A DNA stretch of 64,000 nt from Poa pratensis (lineage: Eukaryota > Streptophyta > Magnoliopsida > Poales > Poaceae): the NCBI GenBank assembly GCA_947311845.1, contig CAMZMU010000034.1:81988516-82052515 (forward strand), written 5' to 3'. A program made the translations under genes and the position numbers. The notes beneath the pieces are model-generated. The model saw only the letters and a program-made list of their open reading frames with translations, was not told where the DNA came from and did no database searches. The stretch's first letter is position 1, and every line of letters begins with the position of its first letter. Below, in pieces: positions 22,626-34,650 of the stretch.

Positions 22626-23699
22626 TCAATTGAAGTCCACTCGACGTGGTGCTTCATCAAACTCATCTATAATTGCATCTGTCGTTATTCCAATGGCAAT
22701 CTCCTTTTCAATGTATATTACCAAGCAATCTCTTAGGAATGCATCTTCCATTTTATTTCGAATACTTGTTTTCACAAGTTTCTTGCTGAAGGTGAAGTAC
22801 CTGAACCTTTAGAAGTAGCTATGCTTTTAAGTACCAAAAATGTAGGTCGATATCGCTTCAAAAGGCTGCAAACAGATTCATAATGAGAACTCCACCTAGT
22901 GTCACAAGGCCGATGTAAAGTTCCAACCTGATTAAGCCCACTTCCAGTTTCAAGCTCACCGAGCTCAATGAGATTCTCCATTTCAGCAACATGATTAGCA
23001 TGCAGCTCGTCATTTCTTTTACTAGAAGACACAACCGTAGTGATAACAAGAGCAAGATGATCAAAAAAGTTGTGAACATCGGGTACTTCTTTAGCAGCGG
23101 CAACAAGAGCTAGCTGCAATTGATGAGCAAAACAATGGACATAATAGGCATAAGGACACTCTTCCATGAATTTTGCTTGCAGTCCATTCCACTCCCCGCG
23201 CATGTTACTAGCACCATCATATCCTTGTCCACGAAGGTTGCTAACATCCAACTGAAGGCGCAAGCTTGAAATGTCAACCACCGCAATACATCAATTGTTA
23301 CTTTGAGGCGCAACCTATTTCTTTTGATGTCCTCCTCTGTTTGCTTCTCCACTAATTGTTCCACATGACACGCCTTGTTCTTGAGATTGTCATAACAGTT
23401 TACAGCATAATTATGGGCAGATTTACTATCCTTTCCATGTGAGTTAAGAATGCACAAGCCTTTCCATCGTTAACCTTCTTCCACTTTCTAAACCCTTCCA
23501 CTGTGAACTTATCCGAACCTTTCTTTCCAAGTGGCTTCTTATAAAATAGAAAGCATGGAAAACAATAGACTGCATCTTTAATAGGGGAGTATTCTAACCA
23601 AGAGAAGGTCCTACACCAATGGAACTGAAACTTGCGTGGGTGATTTGCTGCACCATCAAGAGGGAATCGATAATTTGTACCTGTCAAAATCAGAGCCAC
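22626..23699 (-). pseudogene. Broken hAT-type (TTF zinc finger, DUF4371-like) transposase
   Basis: The minus strand reads, in order: a TTF-type zinc-finger start (FQFHWCRTFSWLEYSPIKDA then YCFPCFLFYKKPLG), a fragment of the DUF4371 region, then LRGQGYDGASNMRGEWNGLQ and YVHCFAHQLQLALVAAAKEV of the RNase H-like core, and RPCDTRWSSHYESVCSLL. A final piece (EDAFLRDCLVIYIEKEIA) leads to a stop at 22626. These match the plant zinc finger MYM-type protein 1-like group of hAT transposases. Part of DUF4371 and most of the C-terminal dimerisation region are missing and frames shift, so it is inactive. Complete relatives are several hundred residues long. Confidence 0.75.
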
Positions 23700-24161
23700 T
23701 GCCGGCCTTGCTCGCTAGAGCTGGAGGGCTCGATGGAGATCAGCAACGATCAGGAAGCCGGAAGGCGCTAGCGCGCTGCTGCTGCGGCCTGCGGAGGGCG
23801 GAGCTTCTGTGATCTGTCGACGGCGGAAGGCATGGACGACAGGACGAGAGCAGCCGAGCAGGGCAGAAGGGGATGGAGGCATGGAGCAGAGTTGGGGAAC
23901 GAGGAGCAGGGGCGTGCGCATCGCAGAGAGCCAGAGACGCGCAGAGGAGGCAAGGAGCAGGGCCCCCAGGCGACGCGCGCAAGGGCGACTCGTGTCTCTG
24001 TGCTGGCCTCGACTGCCTCTTTTCCTTTTTTTTATTACAAGAATAAAGAAAGGAGACCACGGGAAGGCAAGGAAGTCAACACTCAAAAAAAAATTGCTTG
24101 CATGTTGGGGGAGGCCCGGCCCCTGCTGGTCCCGTCCCCCCCCCCCCGCGTTGGAGAGAGA

Positions 24162-25077
24162 TGGATTGAGATAGGATATGAATATAACATGTGTACCCGT
24201 CTAGTTAGCGAGACAATGGATATTTCCGACAGGGTTGCTCCTTTTCTCGATGTGCCAAACAAGTTCAAAGTTTAATTTAGATCGAGATTTAATAGTTCAG
24301 AGTGCGCATGACATGAATGTTGATTTACACACAGTCAGACGACATCTGCAGGGCGCCACGCACTGGTGCAACGCACGGACGCACGTAACCATGTCGATCG
24401 ATCGCGTTTTCTGGATCCGGCCCGTTGTTTCAGGCGGTCAAGCCGTCACACCGTGCAGCAAGGTGAGTGAAACGTACAAGCAAACGTTGCTACTCCCGGT
24501 CCTTCCGGAGATACTGCGAGATATACACTGAGTAATGTGCTGCGGCAGATGTTGGAAAAAAGCGTGCGGAGCATGTGTACACCGTACACGTACGTACGCC
24601 CAAGCATTGAAGCCGGCCGTACAACGAAACGACCTTGTCTTTGTATGACACGATGTTCGTTATACAAAATGTATTTTAAATGCATTTTAAAATGTTAGAC
24701 ATTTCTGGAAAAGTAATTCTGTATGTACACATCCGGACATTTTAAGTTCGCACACAAAGTTTTATTGAAAAAAGATATTTCTCGTGGGCTGTATAAAAGA
24801 CAAAAAAAAACTCCAGAAAAGTTATTTTTGGGCACTGAACAATTGTCTTAGCTACATACATGCCTGGTGCAGCATCCGTATTCAATAGTGTGTACCACAC
24901 TGCACCTGCACTGGGTGACAAGCCCCCATGATGTGCTCCATCACCGCCACAGGTGGCCCACGATGCAGTGTGCTTAGTTAATTTTACGCAGGTAGGAGTA
25001 GAACCTTTCCTCCGACCTTCTTCCTCTCTCCTGTAACCTAAACAATCCTAGTAGCTAGCCACACACACCTACAGTAA
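24162..25077. other. No gene recognised
   Basis: Intergenic DNA right of the hAT element. No frame with family features and no repeat ends seen. Confidence 0.5.
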
Positions 25078-25340
25078 GACTAGTCACAATGGGGAGTAAC
25101 ATATGAGTAACATCAGTACCACATAGGCAAAAAATCTGATGTGACGGGTAATTAATGAGGAGAGAGATGGTGGTGGTAACTAGCTATGTTACCATAACAT
25201 CACACATTTCAAGGCAAGATGAGTGTATGACCTATTAAATATGACACTACACACATGTTACTCCCCACTATGGAATTAGTAACTTAGAGTAGTAACATAT
25301 GCATGTTACTAGTCTTAGTTACTCCCCATTGTGACTAGTC
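25078..25340. mobile_element. Tourist-like (PIF/Harbinger) MITE, 263 bp
   Basis: Perfect 23-bp inverted ends (GACTAGTCACAATGGGGAGT and onward) flanked by TAA at 25075-25077 and 25341-25343. No coding capacity. Confidence 0.8.
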
Positions 25341-25343
25341 TAA

Positions 25344-27781
25344 TCTCCCGCACGACCGGAGAAAGTCGCACAGTCCGTTGCGCTAGGCACTACGTACTCA
25401 CCGGAGACGGAGACGGAGGGGAGCGGCCGGCGACACGCGCGCGTGAATCCATGCATGCACAACACAGAACAGGCAAAGGGAGGCGCCCTAGTCTCTGGTA
25501 GTTTAGCGCATTGAAGGGAGGGCAGGGCCAGCTCTTTTCTGTGGTGTCACACTCAACCAAGGACCTGTACGTCCTGGATGACCAGGGCAGGGCACTGTTG
25601 TTGGAAAAGACACGGGGAAAGACGCACAACTTTGTCACCGCGCGATGCCGAAGCTGCAATGCCCACCTTGCCCGGGCGGGATGCAATCAATTATGGCCGC
25701 ATCATTTCTAGCCGCTCTCCGAATGATTGCCTAATCATGCCTAATGCGAAAAGTTTCAAACCGGTCCGGCCTTATCGTCGTCTTCTTCTCCCCGCTAGCT
25801 ACGTCGCCCTCGCCGGCCGGCGGAACTCACGAAACCATGGATGGAAGCAATGAGAAGAAAATAATCACCCGTACGTAGAAAACTAACGAGTGTAAGCAAA
25901 TTAACACCGTAAATGGAGAATGTGATGGGTATCACAGATTCACTACTGCCAGCAGCATAGTTCAGACGCGCGTTCGTCGATATAAAAAAAAGAAAGAAAA
26001 AGCATGCTGCATGAGCCAATGTCTCCAGCCAACATAATGCAAGTAAATTAACTCTGCATGCAGGCTGCCACCTTGACACTGCTAGAGCATGTGATGGCTC
26101 GGTGACGGAGACAGACGCAAAAGAAATGACATCTACATACACTCCTTCAACCAACCGGGCAACCTTGCAGGTTATTGCAAGTGTAAGCAGTTGAAGGCTT
26201 GGAAGTTAACAGCGTGTACCGCGGTCTTAGCTCACCGTCACCGAGTTACCGGGTTACCGTGGCGGCGTTGCCAATAAACACTGAATCAATACCATGGTTA
26301 AAGGGATTGACTGAAGTCCGAACCGAGAGGCCCGGTGGATCAACATGCTTTGCTTGAGATCGATCTCGACCGGCCTGCCTCGAGCTACTAGAGAACTGAC
26401 CACTTAGCCGAATTGAACAAAGCATGCATGAGCGCGCGGCGCGGGGAGGGTGTCTAAACTCTAATAAACTCTAAAATGCCGCATGGTTAAAGGGAATGAA
26501 GCCTGGTCCGACGTCCCCGATAAACGGACGTCTCCGGTTGAAGGGAGAGTCGAGGAGATCGACCGGGGGCACCGAGCCAGACAACATACCCCTTAACCTA
26601 ATCCAGGCATGCCAGAACAATACGCCTACCTCACGCCAGCAATGTGTTTGGACGCCACGGATGCTTCGGTTTGCGAGGAATGAAGCCTGGTCCGACGCCT
26701 CCACCCGCCGGCGACCAGCGAGGATGCGTGCATCGAGCCAGCCAACATACCCCACAAACCACCATGGCCACAACCTAGCTCTAGATAGTTAACCATGGAG
26801 GAAGACAGGCTAGATATATAGATCGCTGGAGAGAGGAGCACAAGACATAGGCTTGCAACTTGCAAGGCATGTATGTGAAGAAGAAGGGTACGAGAGTTTC
26901 TTGAAGAGGGCATGGAAGAAGGTGGGGATGGCGAGGAGGACGACGGGGCAATTTATGGAGGAATGCCCCATCCGGATCGATGCCGAGTATTAACTGCGTC
27001 GCTAGCTAGTACGTCCTCGGCCGGGCCGGCCCTTCTTTATGTTTCTCATCAGCTCCGGCCAGTTGGGCTTCTATTGCGTTTGTGTACTGCTCTCTGCTGG
27101 CATCCATCTCTCACAGAGCCGAGCGGAAAGGTGACAGAGTCCGGTCCAGTGCCTTGAATTCTCACAGCCACAGGACACAGGAGGATGCATCTTGGACTGC
27201 GCATACCAGTATAGCACCACCCTCTTGCTCTGGCTCTATCCCCAGGTGTGGAATGTCTTTGACAACCCTGTGGATTTGTGGAGACTGAAATCGATCGTTT
27301 CGATATGTTGTAACTGAAGCTCGATCCGGAATGTGTGTCCATCTACTGTTACGTTTAGTTTCCTTCAGGTTGTTAAGCTAGCTGTTGGGTTACCTATCAC
27401 ATGATTTTCTCATAAGTGTGATGCTTTGTGTAGCTTAGAGTGAATTCTTAACTTTGGGTAAACAACATGACAAATGGAACCAATGGCATGTTCATTTTTA
27501 GGTAGCACAAGTTGAGAATTTTCATTACTGTAAATTTTTAGAGATGTATCACACATCCACATGCAAATATGGTTTTGAAATCTGAATTTTCCAAATCTGA
27601 ATTTCTTTTTAGTTTAAGAAAAAAAATGGGCTCCTTCTAGCCGGCTAAAATACCGCACTCATCTCACCTACTTGGTAGGACTCCGAAGATAATATTTGAC
27701 AACGCTGCCCTACACACCCACTCGAAAAAAATGCTAAAATTAAGAACATACATCATCTGCACACATTTTTCTCCCATATAA
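25344..27781. other. No gene recognised; contains a diverged direct repeat
   Basis: Patchy GC content. Two related segments start GGAATGAAGCCTGGTCCGAC at 26493 and 26679 and share GAGCCAG.CAACATACCCC near 26573 and 26737. No credible gene structure was found. Confidence 0.4.
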
Positions 27782-28304
27782 CTCCTTTTTCTAAAAAGAA
27801 GGCCTATACTTTTTTGAGAAGTCAAAGTATGTAAACTTTGACCAAGTATTAGAAAATTTCATTAACATTTACTACCTCCGTTCCAATGAATAAGGCCTAT
27901 ATTATTTTTGAAAAGTCAAACAATGTGAAGTTTGACCAAGTTTTTTGAAGAAATTATGAACATGTACAATACAAAATAAACATTGTTAGATGCATCATGA
28001 AATATATTTTCCATGATATCCATATAATATTATAGTTGATGATAATTTTTTCAAAAAGTTTGGTCAAAGTTTACTTAGGTTGACTTTTTCAAAAAAAAAT
28101 ATAAGCTTATTCATTGGGACAGAGGGAGTACACTACATAATCATTATTGTCAAGTACATCATGAGTACATCTTCATATATATATTTGCATATGATATCTA
28201 TATAGTTTTTTAGGGGTTGGTAATTTTTCTATAAACTTGGTCAAACTTTACACAGTTTGAATTTTGAACATAGTTATAAGTTTTCTTTTCATAAATGGAG
28301 GGAG
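27782..28304. mobile_element. Outer Stowaway-like MITE interrupted by another MITE
   Basis: The left part (27782-27872, with GGCCTATAC and AAGTCAAA) and right part (28131-28304, ending ATGGAGGGAG then TA) flank the inner MITE at 27875-28128. Both share the TTGACCAA/TTGGTCAAA layout of one MITE family. The left end is diverged. Confidence 0.55.
27875..28128. mobile_element. Inner Stowaway MITE, 254 bp
   Basis: TA at 27873-27874 and 28129-28130. The ends CCTCCGTTCCAATGAATAAG and, inverted on the right, CTCCCTCTGTCCCAATGAAT pair well. It sits inside an older MITE of similar type. Confidence 0.8.
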
Positions 28305-28306
28305 TA

Positions 28307-29204
28307 TATAACATGATATGGTTATCTCTATCTGCAAAGATATCACACTTGGTGAAAAATAAAAAAAAATGATCACTAGCCACATATATTTTGTCATTCC
28401 ATAATTCCATTGCTTGCTCCGGATTAAATACTTAGATTGTCGAGTATAATTAAGTTTATAACCCTTGAAGTGGCGCTTCTGATATTATTCCGTCTGTTTT
28501 CAAATATATAGCTTATTTTGACTGGGTAAGATAAATCTTTGCCAAGGATTTACTCGAATATGTGCTTTGTGTGATAAGATAACTGCATGGTAGTAAGTAA
28601 TTATTGTCTAAGTATTTTGTTAGTGTATAGTTTTTGGATTATGGATTAATATATCCAGGATGAAATCAATCACATTATATTTTAAGTTAGAGAATTATGA
28701 CTATGCGTGAAAATCAATATTCAAAATTAACTTTGACCAAGTATTTGAATAATAATGTGAGTTATGAAACCACACAAGTTATACCATTTGAAAGTTCTTT
28801 CGAATGTAAATCTAACCAAATCACTTTTGTATAACATAAATCATGTTTTGTTGGATTAATTCTTGGTCAAATTTATGAATCTACTCCTACGCATCTCGTT
28901 GTTCTGTTATCTGCATGCCTACTAGCTTCCCACGGTGCTAGTTTCTCACTTGCACATATTGTAGTGACATCGTGTACCTACAAATGAATGTAGTATACCG
29001 GGCATGTTTTGCATATACTATATCACATAAATCATGTTTTGGTCAAATTTATAAATCATGTTTTGTAGTATATAGTACGCATCCATGTTTACCGGGCAAA
29101 AATCTTTGCCGCATTTTCATCATTAATCAATGGGAAAACAGTTGAGAAAGGCACAAATGGCACCAAAGGCTAAAGAAATTAAATAAACGGACTACTCTCG
29201 CATC
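28307..29204. other. AT-rich, MITE-like decay, no gene
   Basis: CCGTCTGTTTTCAAATATAT near 28490 and GTCAAATTTATGAATC near 28870 hint at an old Stowaway-like copy, but the ends do not pair clearly. AAATCATGTTTTG recurs at 28842 and 29024. Confidence 0.3.
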
Positions 29205-29655
29205 ATGATTGAATCCAAGAGCTTTGCTCAAGCGATGGACAAGTCGGGGCCTTCCTCTTAATATATACGAAAAGGGTTCCTGACAAGGTAGCAACGTTGC
29301 AGAACACCCTTACATTTTGCTCATTCCATAGCTCCCACACGACGAGGATGGCCAATAAAGCCAATTGGGTTGTGTGATAGTTGTCCATCTAATAGTGGGT
29401 GGAGGCAAAAATTTCCAAGTTATGATGTCCCAAGCGTCGATACCTAGCCAATCTTGTACAAGGCCCAAAGCGTAAGAAGAAACAGAACCAAAAAGAGGTG
29501 CATGATTGTTCCCGGATCCCTCTTAATAAGTTGGCAGAGACCGTAACTAGACCACTCCCTCATGTGCAAGCGGTCAATGGTCCACACCCTGTTTAGAAGC
29601 AAGAACAAAGCAAAAAAAAAAAATGCACTTGGGAGGTGCCTTCGTGGATCCAATT
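29205..29655 (-). pseudogene. LINE zf-RVT fragment
   Basis: The minus strand encodes WTIDRLHMREWSSYGLCQL, then a decayed stretch, then QLALLAILVVWELWNEQNVR. This is the Trp/Arg/Asn-containing end of the zf-RVT region of plant LINE ORF2. At least two frame changes. Confidence 0.6.
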
Positions 29656-31649
29656 GTTATCCGTGAAGGCCTTTTTAAGATCTACATTCTTCAATTTGGA
29701 TATCTGGAAAAATGCATCCATCTTTATGGTGTAGAGATTTGGACTTCAGTTAAAATTCTCCATCACGAAATAAACTTACATGCTCATGTTGGTTATAACT
29801 TATAAAGTGTAGCTCTTCAGATTGGTTGAGCACATTCAAGAGAATGTTTGGTTGATCTTTTTCTATATCTCTCCAACACTAATCTGATTCTAGTCCATTT
29901 TGCCTCGTGAAGTGCGCCAGCTCAGTACAATTAAGGTGCTGTGTGGACTGCGGAGCATCTGTGGAAAGCATGTACGTAGTAACCAGAGAGACCTCATAAT
30001 TACAGCACAAATATACAGTCCGGCCCATCTCTCTGAATCTCTGATCACAGCTAGGTGTTTACTGCCGGTGCAATTCATACCCTGTCCCCAAAACTACAGG
30101 TCTTGTACACATACTTCTACAGGTATGTAGCTAGCTAGCAAACTTCCATAGAAGGTTTCAGTCTCGATCGAAAAGAACGGAGAATAGGAATGGGACATCC
30201 GTGACTTGACACAAGCTCGAGCTACAAGAATCCGAGTGTCCCTAGAGATGGCAAGCTAGCTAGCTTGGCAGCAAAAGCGGTTTGTAATTGCATCACCAAA
30301 ATGTCGACCACTTTTGAAAAGGAGTTCACCAAGGGTTTTAGAGTGCTTGCCTGCATTCGTGTCTGGTCGAGACATGCACATGACACTATGGCCTCTAGAG
30401 GTATGGGGGTGCAAAGTATAGCTCACACGCACACACATGCACTTGTCCTGAAGAATTCAAAACTCAAAATTTGTCGCTTACAGTTTTTCTTTTGCGTTCT
30501 GTCAGTCGAACGACCTGAGCAGCTGATGTACACCAGTCTGAGTTTGTAGTTACTTATATGCATGTGTAATTTCGTACCAGGACTATATGATACATATATA
30601 TGCGTACACCACACACAGTATATGTTCCCGGTCAACCTTACAGGATTGACCACCCATAGCTTTGCGACAGAAAGTTTGGCCCCCATGCATGGTAGCCTGA
30701 CAGAGCTTGTGATGAGCACCATAATTACCTGCTGATTTGGCCAGGGCCCCTACGTAGCTATGGCCCTATGGTTAGCCTGCCTCTCTGGCACGTGCCACAT
30801 GAGAGCTCTTGGCAGCGGCGACTCGTTGTCAATGCTTCACCTACCTAGCCTCTCATCAAACTTCTTCCTGATCGACTGGCCTCCTCTAAATAGATGGAGT
30901 GCCTCATGAGTATTTTGCTACCTTTTTATTTCTGAAGCTAGCAATCTTCTGTGATCTCAGCCATAATCATATGAGCAAGCATTGTCCTTTGTTTGTGCGG
31001 CCACAGGAAGGATCGAGGGCTTCGACCAATACATGGGAATGAGTAGCATCGTGGAATAATTTGTTTGGGACAGCAGAACTTATTGGGCAACATAGATGGG
31101 TGTATATCATGGGGTCACCAGAACGTATCCTATGAAACAGCTCTGCTCGTGCACCAGCTACACTCATGGCACATGAGCAATTGGGTTGAGAAGAGGGGGG
31201 CATGATCATATACGAAGTAGCCTCCTCGATCCTTTGGAGAAGAAATGTCCTCCAAGTGTTGGCGAATTGGGCAAGCACAACGAGCCGATGACCCAAAACC
31301 CGCTCTCTCTCGCTCGCCCTCACGCGATCTAGCGTTAACAAAATTTCGCTTGTGATTCTCCAAGTCCTCCTGTGCCACTAGCGGTTCCTCTGTCTTAGAA
31401 AAGGGATCGGTGATCTCTGCTACTGAAGCTCCAGCATCCGCCGTACCATGTGAAAGCGGCCAAGCACGCTCAAATTTTCTTTGGTGTAACTACGGCTCGT
31501 TGTCAATGCTTAAATGTAGGGACACCGTCGTTGGAGCTACGATAACACATTAGCTGACCATCCCAAAAGTTCTAGGATCGAGGCATCATCTTTCGTTCTT
31601 CATATATGTGGCCATATTTTGTTTCAAAAGGGGAGTGAAACCCCCGGGC
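29656..31649. other. No gene recognised
   Basis: Two kilobases with frames up to about 124 codons on the minus strand at 30967-31341, without a recognisable domain and with unusual composition. Confidence 0.4.
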
Positions 31650-32250
31650 ACACAAATATCTTTATTAAAAGTTTCATAGTAGTTAAAATTATAGCTCTGG
31701 GATCACATAAAGTTGATACATGAGCCATCCATAGAAAAAAAACATATAACAACTAGGCATCTTGTAGTCTACTAAGATGATGCCATATAGCTCGGTTGAG
31801 AATATCCTGAGCAACCGTCAACATACGGTTGCATTTAGAAGCGTAAGCTCCTGTTGATCTAGGAGAAGTAACGTCCATTAATCCAAAGTGTGATCTTATG
31901 AATAACCCGCAAAAATTAAAAGATGTAGTCTTGTTAAGACCAATGTTATTTCTGCGATTCCATATTGACCAACATAAAGCTGAATTGGTATAGAAATTCT
32001 TATCTTAATTTTCCTGTTAATTCCATTTAGGCAATCTGTAAACATATTGGTGATATTGGTTGGTGGAGGAAGGTTATAAGTCATATAAACTATTCCCATA
32101 TAATGCACGCAAAATGATGAGAGAAATAAATGCTCAATGGGTCACAAAAATAAAAAATGCACCCTAGTTTTTTAGCCAGATTATCCTTAGTAAGTAACAT
32201 TTTTCTATTAAGAAACCACATGAAAAAATTACCTTGAGTAGGACTTTAAG
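31650..32250 (-). pseudogene. LINE 3' part (zf-RVT and tail)
   Basis: The minus strand around 32100-31900 reads LPPPTNITNMFTDCLNGINR, matching ISPPSSVANMFGHWLDGVDK at 57615-57836. Downstream (31650-31890) is the decayed C-terminal tail, with the shared CATCTTGTAGTCTACTAAG string. Confidence 0.6.
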
Positions 32251-32278
32251 TTTCCACAAATACTTGCGAAAAAAACTA

Positions 32279-32402
32279 CTCCCTCTGTTTGGAAAAGGAT
32301 GTCTTGCATATATCCAAATTTGGATTTATGTACACACTAAAACATATGTACATACATCCGAATCTAGACAAATGCAAGACATCCTTTTCCGAACGGAGGT
32401 AG
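32279..32402. mobile_element. Stowaway MITE, 124 bp
   Basis: TA at 32277-32278 and 32403-32404. Inverted ends CTCCCTCTGTTTGG and CCGAACGGAGGTAG, with matching GGATGTCTTGCAT inside. Confidence 0.85.
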
Positions 32403-32404
32403 TA

Positions 32405-32809
32405 GTATGTTAGTCGTAAGGATAACAACATGGTCCACTTATTGCCCATTAAGGACTTTCTGAACCGATCTTCAGTGGAGCTTGCGATAGAACATGAGCG
32501 ACAAAAACATCTTTCTGTTGTACTACGTTGTACAATGTTGCATGTTGTTATGCTAGAGAAGTATCCCCTAACCTGATATCTTCCCAGAATTTGGAGTTCA
32601 GTCCATTGATGATTTTGTTTTAAAGCATCTGTTTAAAAACTCCTCTTTTACTCGGATAAGTTCTTTTCAGAATGAAAAACTTGTAGGTTTGGCATGTGCT
32701 TATGACAAAAATTTATTATGAAAATATTTGCTATGTAGCAACTCTTTCCACACTCATTCGTTAAGTGATTAAACAACTATTTTGTAAATAAAAACTTGTT
32801 TTAATCAGT
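32405..32809. other. No gene recognised
   Basis: AT-rich intergenic sequence between a MITE and the CACTA-like block. Confidence 0.5.
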
Positions 32810-33960
32810 ACTATGGCACCGCTGGTAAATGTTACTAGTAGCGTGCCCCCCCCCCCCACGGCACCAGTAACATGCATAGAGGTCGCGTTCTTGTGACATG
32901 CCACTAGTAGCAGATATATTACTAACGTGTGCTATGGTGGTACGCCACTAACGTATTTTTTAAACAAAATCTGATATTGTTATTAAATTTAACAACAATA
33001 TGATGTAGGAAAACCTAACCAGAAATCTATTAACACCATATCAAAAACTATCTGAATCGTTCACAAATAACAAAAATACTAAGGATCTTAAGAAATAAAT
33101 AACACACCTCCGAACTACTATATGATGCCAATGACAAACATCATGTTCAGATTTCTGCGGGTAGTTGTCCCTGCAGTAATTAGCACATGATAGGCGGCCA
33201 TCCGTCAGAAGCAACAGTGCGGACTTCGAAAGCTTAAGGCGTAGACCAGCCAAGCCTTCATCAGGGATTGCGATAGAGTAATCCACTTTTAATGGTAACT
33301 TCTAAGAAAAATTATGTCAGAAGACTATCACACGTTATGTACGCAACAAAAAAAAGGATAAATAATATGTTTGATAAGATTGGTATCTGTCAAACGGGTC
33401 ACAAAGGGCACCCTGATGAAGGTATTGGCTAGCGGTACGATATCTAATAGGTGGTTTTTCGAGAAAGATACAATTTCTCCCATGGTAAAGCTGTTATGTG
33501 CTATGAACTGCTTCCACCTATTAGTGTACATTCATCTGCACAATTTAATCACTCTATACGGCATAATTCGCTAGCCCTGGTAGCGGAGCGCGAGCATCGC
33601 GGCAGCGAGAGGTGTCTTCAACCATAGGGGAGGCGCGCGGTCGAGCCGACGAGAAGGAAGACAAGCCGGAGATGTGTACCTTGGGCTACGATCACGATGG
33701 TTTGGGCGAGCTCCGGCAGCAGCGACTAGGAGCGAGCCGGGTGGGCACTGACAGAATTGACGAGGGGCAGCTTGGCGCATTCTCGTCGCGAGAGAGGGGT
33801 GGGGAATTTTTTGCTGGGTCAGGCTAGAAGGTACTAGTGTGGGTGTAATATTACGACATTGATACTAGTGACGTGCACATAATGTAACACACCACTAATG
33901 ATATACGCCGGGTCAGACCACCTGGGCCCACATATTCTATTATCACTTTAATTCATAGAT
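32810..33960. mobile_element. Probable small CACTA-like element
   Basis: Both sides carry clustered ACTAGTAGCGTGCC / CCACTAGTAGC / TGATACTAGTGACGTG motifs in both orientations (32830-32960 and 33830-33900), like the subterminal repeats of Triticeae CACTA elements. The CACTA termini and a 3-bp target duplication could not be fixed, so the limits are approximate. The interior contains a GC-rich block (33580-33820) and protein-like minus-strand frames. Confidence 0.4.
33328..33531 (-). pseudogene. Possible B3-like domain fragment
   Basis: The frame reads NRWKQFIAHNSFTMGEIVSF, which fits the W..F...N....G..v.F pattern at the end of a plant B3 DNA-binding domain. No complete domain is present. 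Another protein-like minus-strand frame follows at 33041-33286. The motif is short, so the call is weak. Confidence 0.3.
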
Positions 33961-34454
33961 TGTGCTGATCACTAGGTTTACATATAATATTCATTTTGTA
34001 AGTCTTTAATTTACTTTTATCTTCATCGTTCAACTAGAAAAACTGTAAATCTAATATATTTTACTCTTTTTAGTATTTAAGAAAGGTTAACATAAACATT
34101 GGTAAGCTAGTAAAAAAATAGTTCATAAGTATAAATCAGTCTCCATATGAACGAAATTATCAAAATAACTTCCTATTGGAAGAGTTTTCTATAATGTATA
34201 GAGTACCCCAATCAACCTAAAAGGCAAAGAGCTTGACTCGCAACCAAAGATTTGCTTATACTACTACTATTCTTTATATTTTGTCTTTGCAAAACATAAA
34301 ATTTCGCTCTTATGGAAATTCATATTTAGTTCAGCAAGTTGCAGAAAGATACACAATATCACTTTTATGTTGAGTGCTTTCTCTAAGTATTGGGTCATCA
34401 GTGTAGTAAAGTATTAGTGCACCTCCTTGTACTAAATGTAGGATGACCTGGACA
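33961..34454. other. No gene recognised
   Basis: AT-rich intergenic DNA. Confidence 0.5.
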
Positions 34455-34650
34455 AGCGCGTGCGCGTGCACGCGCGCACACACATGCACACACACAGACA
34501 CGCACACACGCAGCCGCATGCATGCACATGCCCCGTCTCACACCCCTTTAATCGAGCCCCTCTCCTCTACCTCATACACACACAGACGGACACACACGTG
34601 CGTGCGCCCGCACACACACATGCGCGCGCCGCACACACTCGCAGATCTCA
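34455..34650. repeat. Impure CA/CG microsatellite
   Basis: Alternating purine-pyrimidine DNA dominated by CACACA with CGCG and ATGC interruptions, interrupted by a CT-rich stretch at 34525-34575. Open frames here are artefacts. Confidence 0.85.

Larger units (their letters stand above)
22389..24153 (-). mobile_element. hAT-superfamily element with ZMYM1/TTF-type transposase
   Basis: The ends are CAACGGCGGAGG on the left and CGCGTTG on the right (inverted CAACG), flanked by GAGAGAGA at 22381-22388 and 24154-24161. Long G and C homopolymers just inside each end fit a G-rich subterminal region. The interior contains a broken minus-strand transposase. The duplicated 8-mer is low complexity, so the exact ends are less certain than the transposase. 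Confidence 0.65.

Noticed and set aside
25795..26154. A 119-codon minus-strand frame with hydrophobic stretches
   Set aside because: No conserved motif, poor start context and no exon neighbours.
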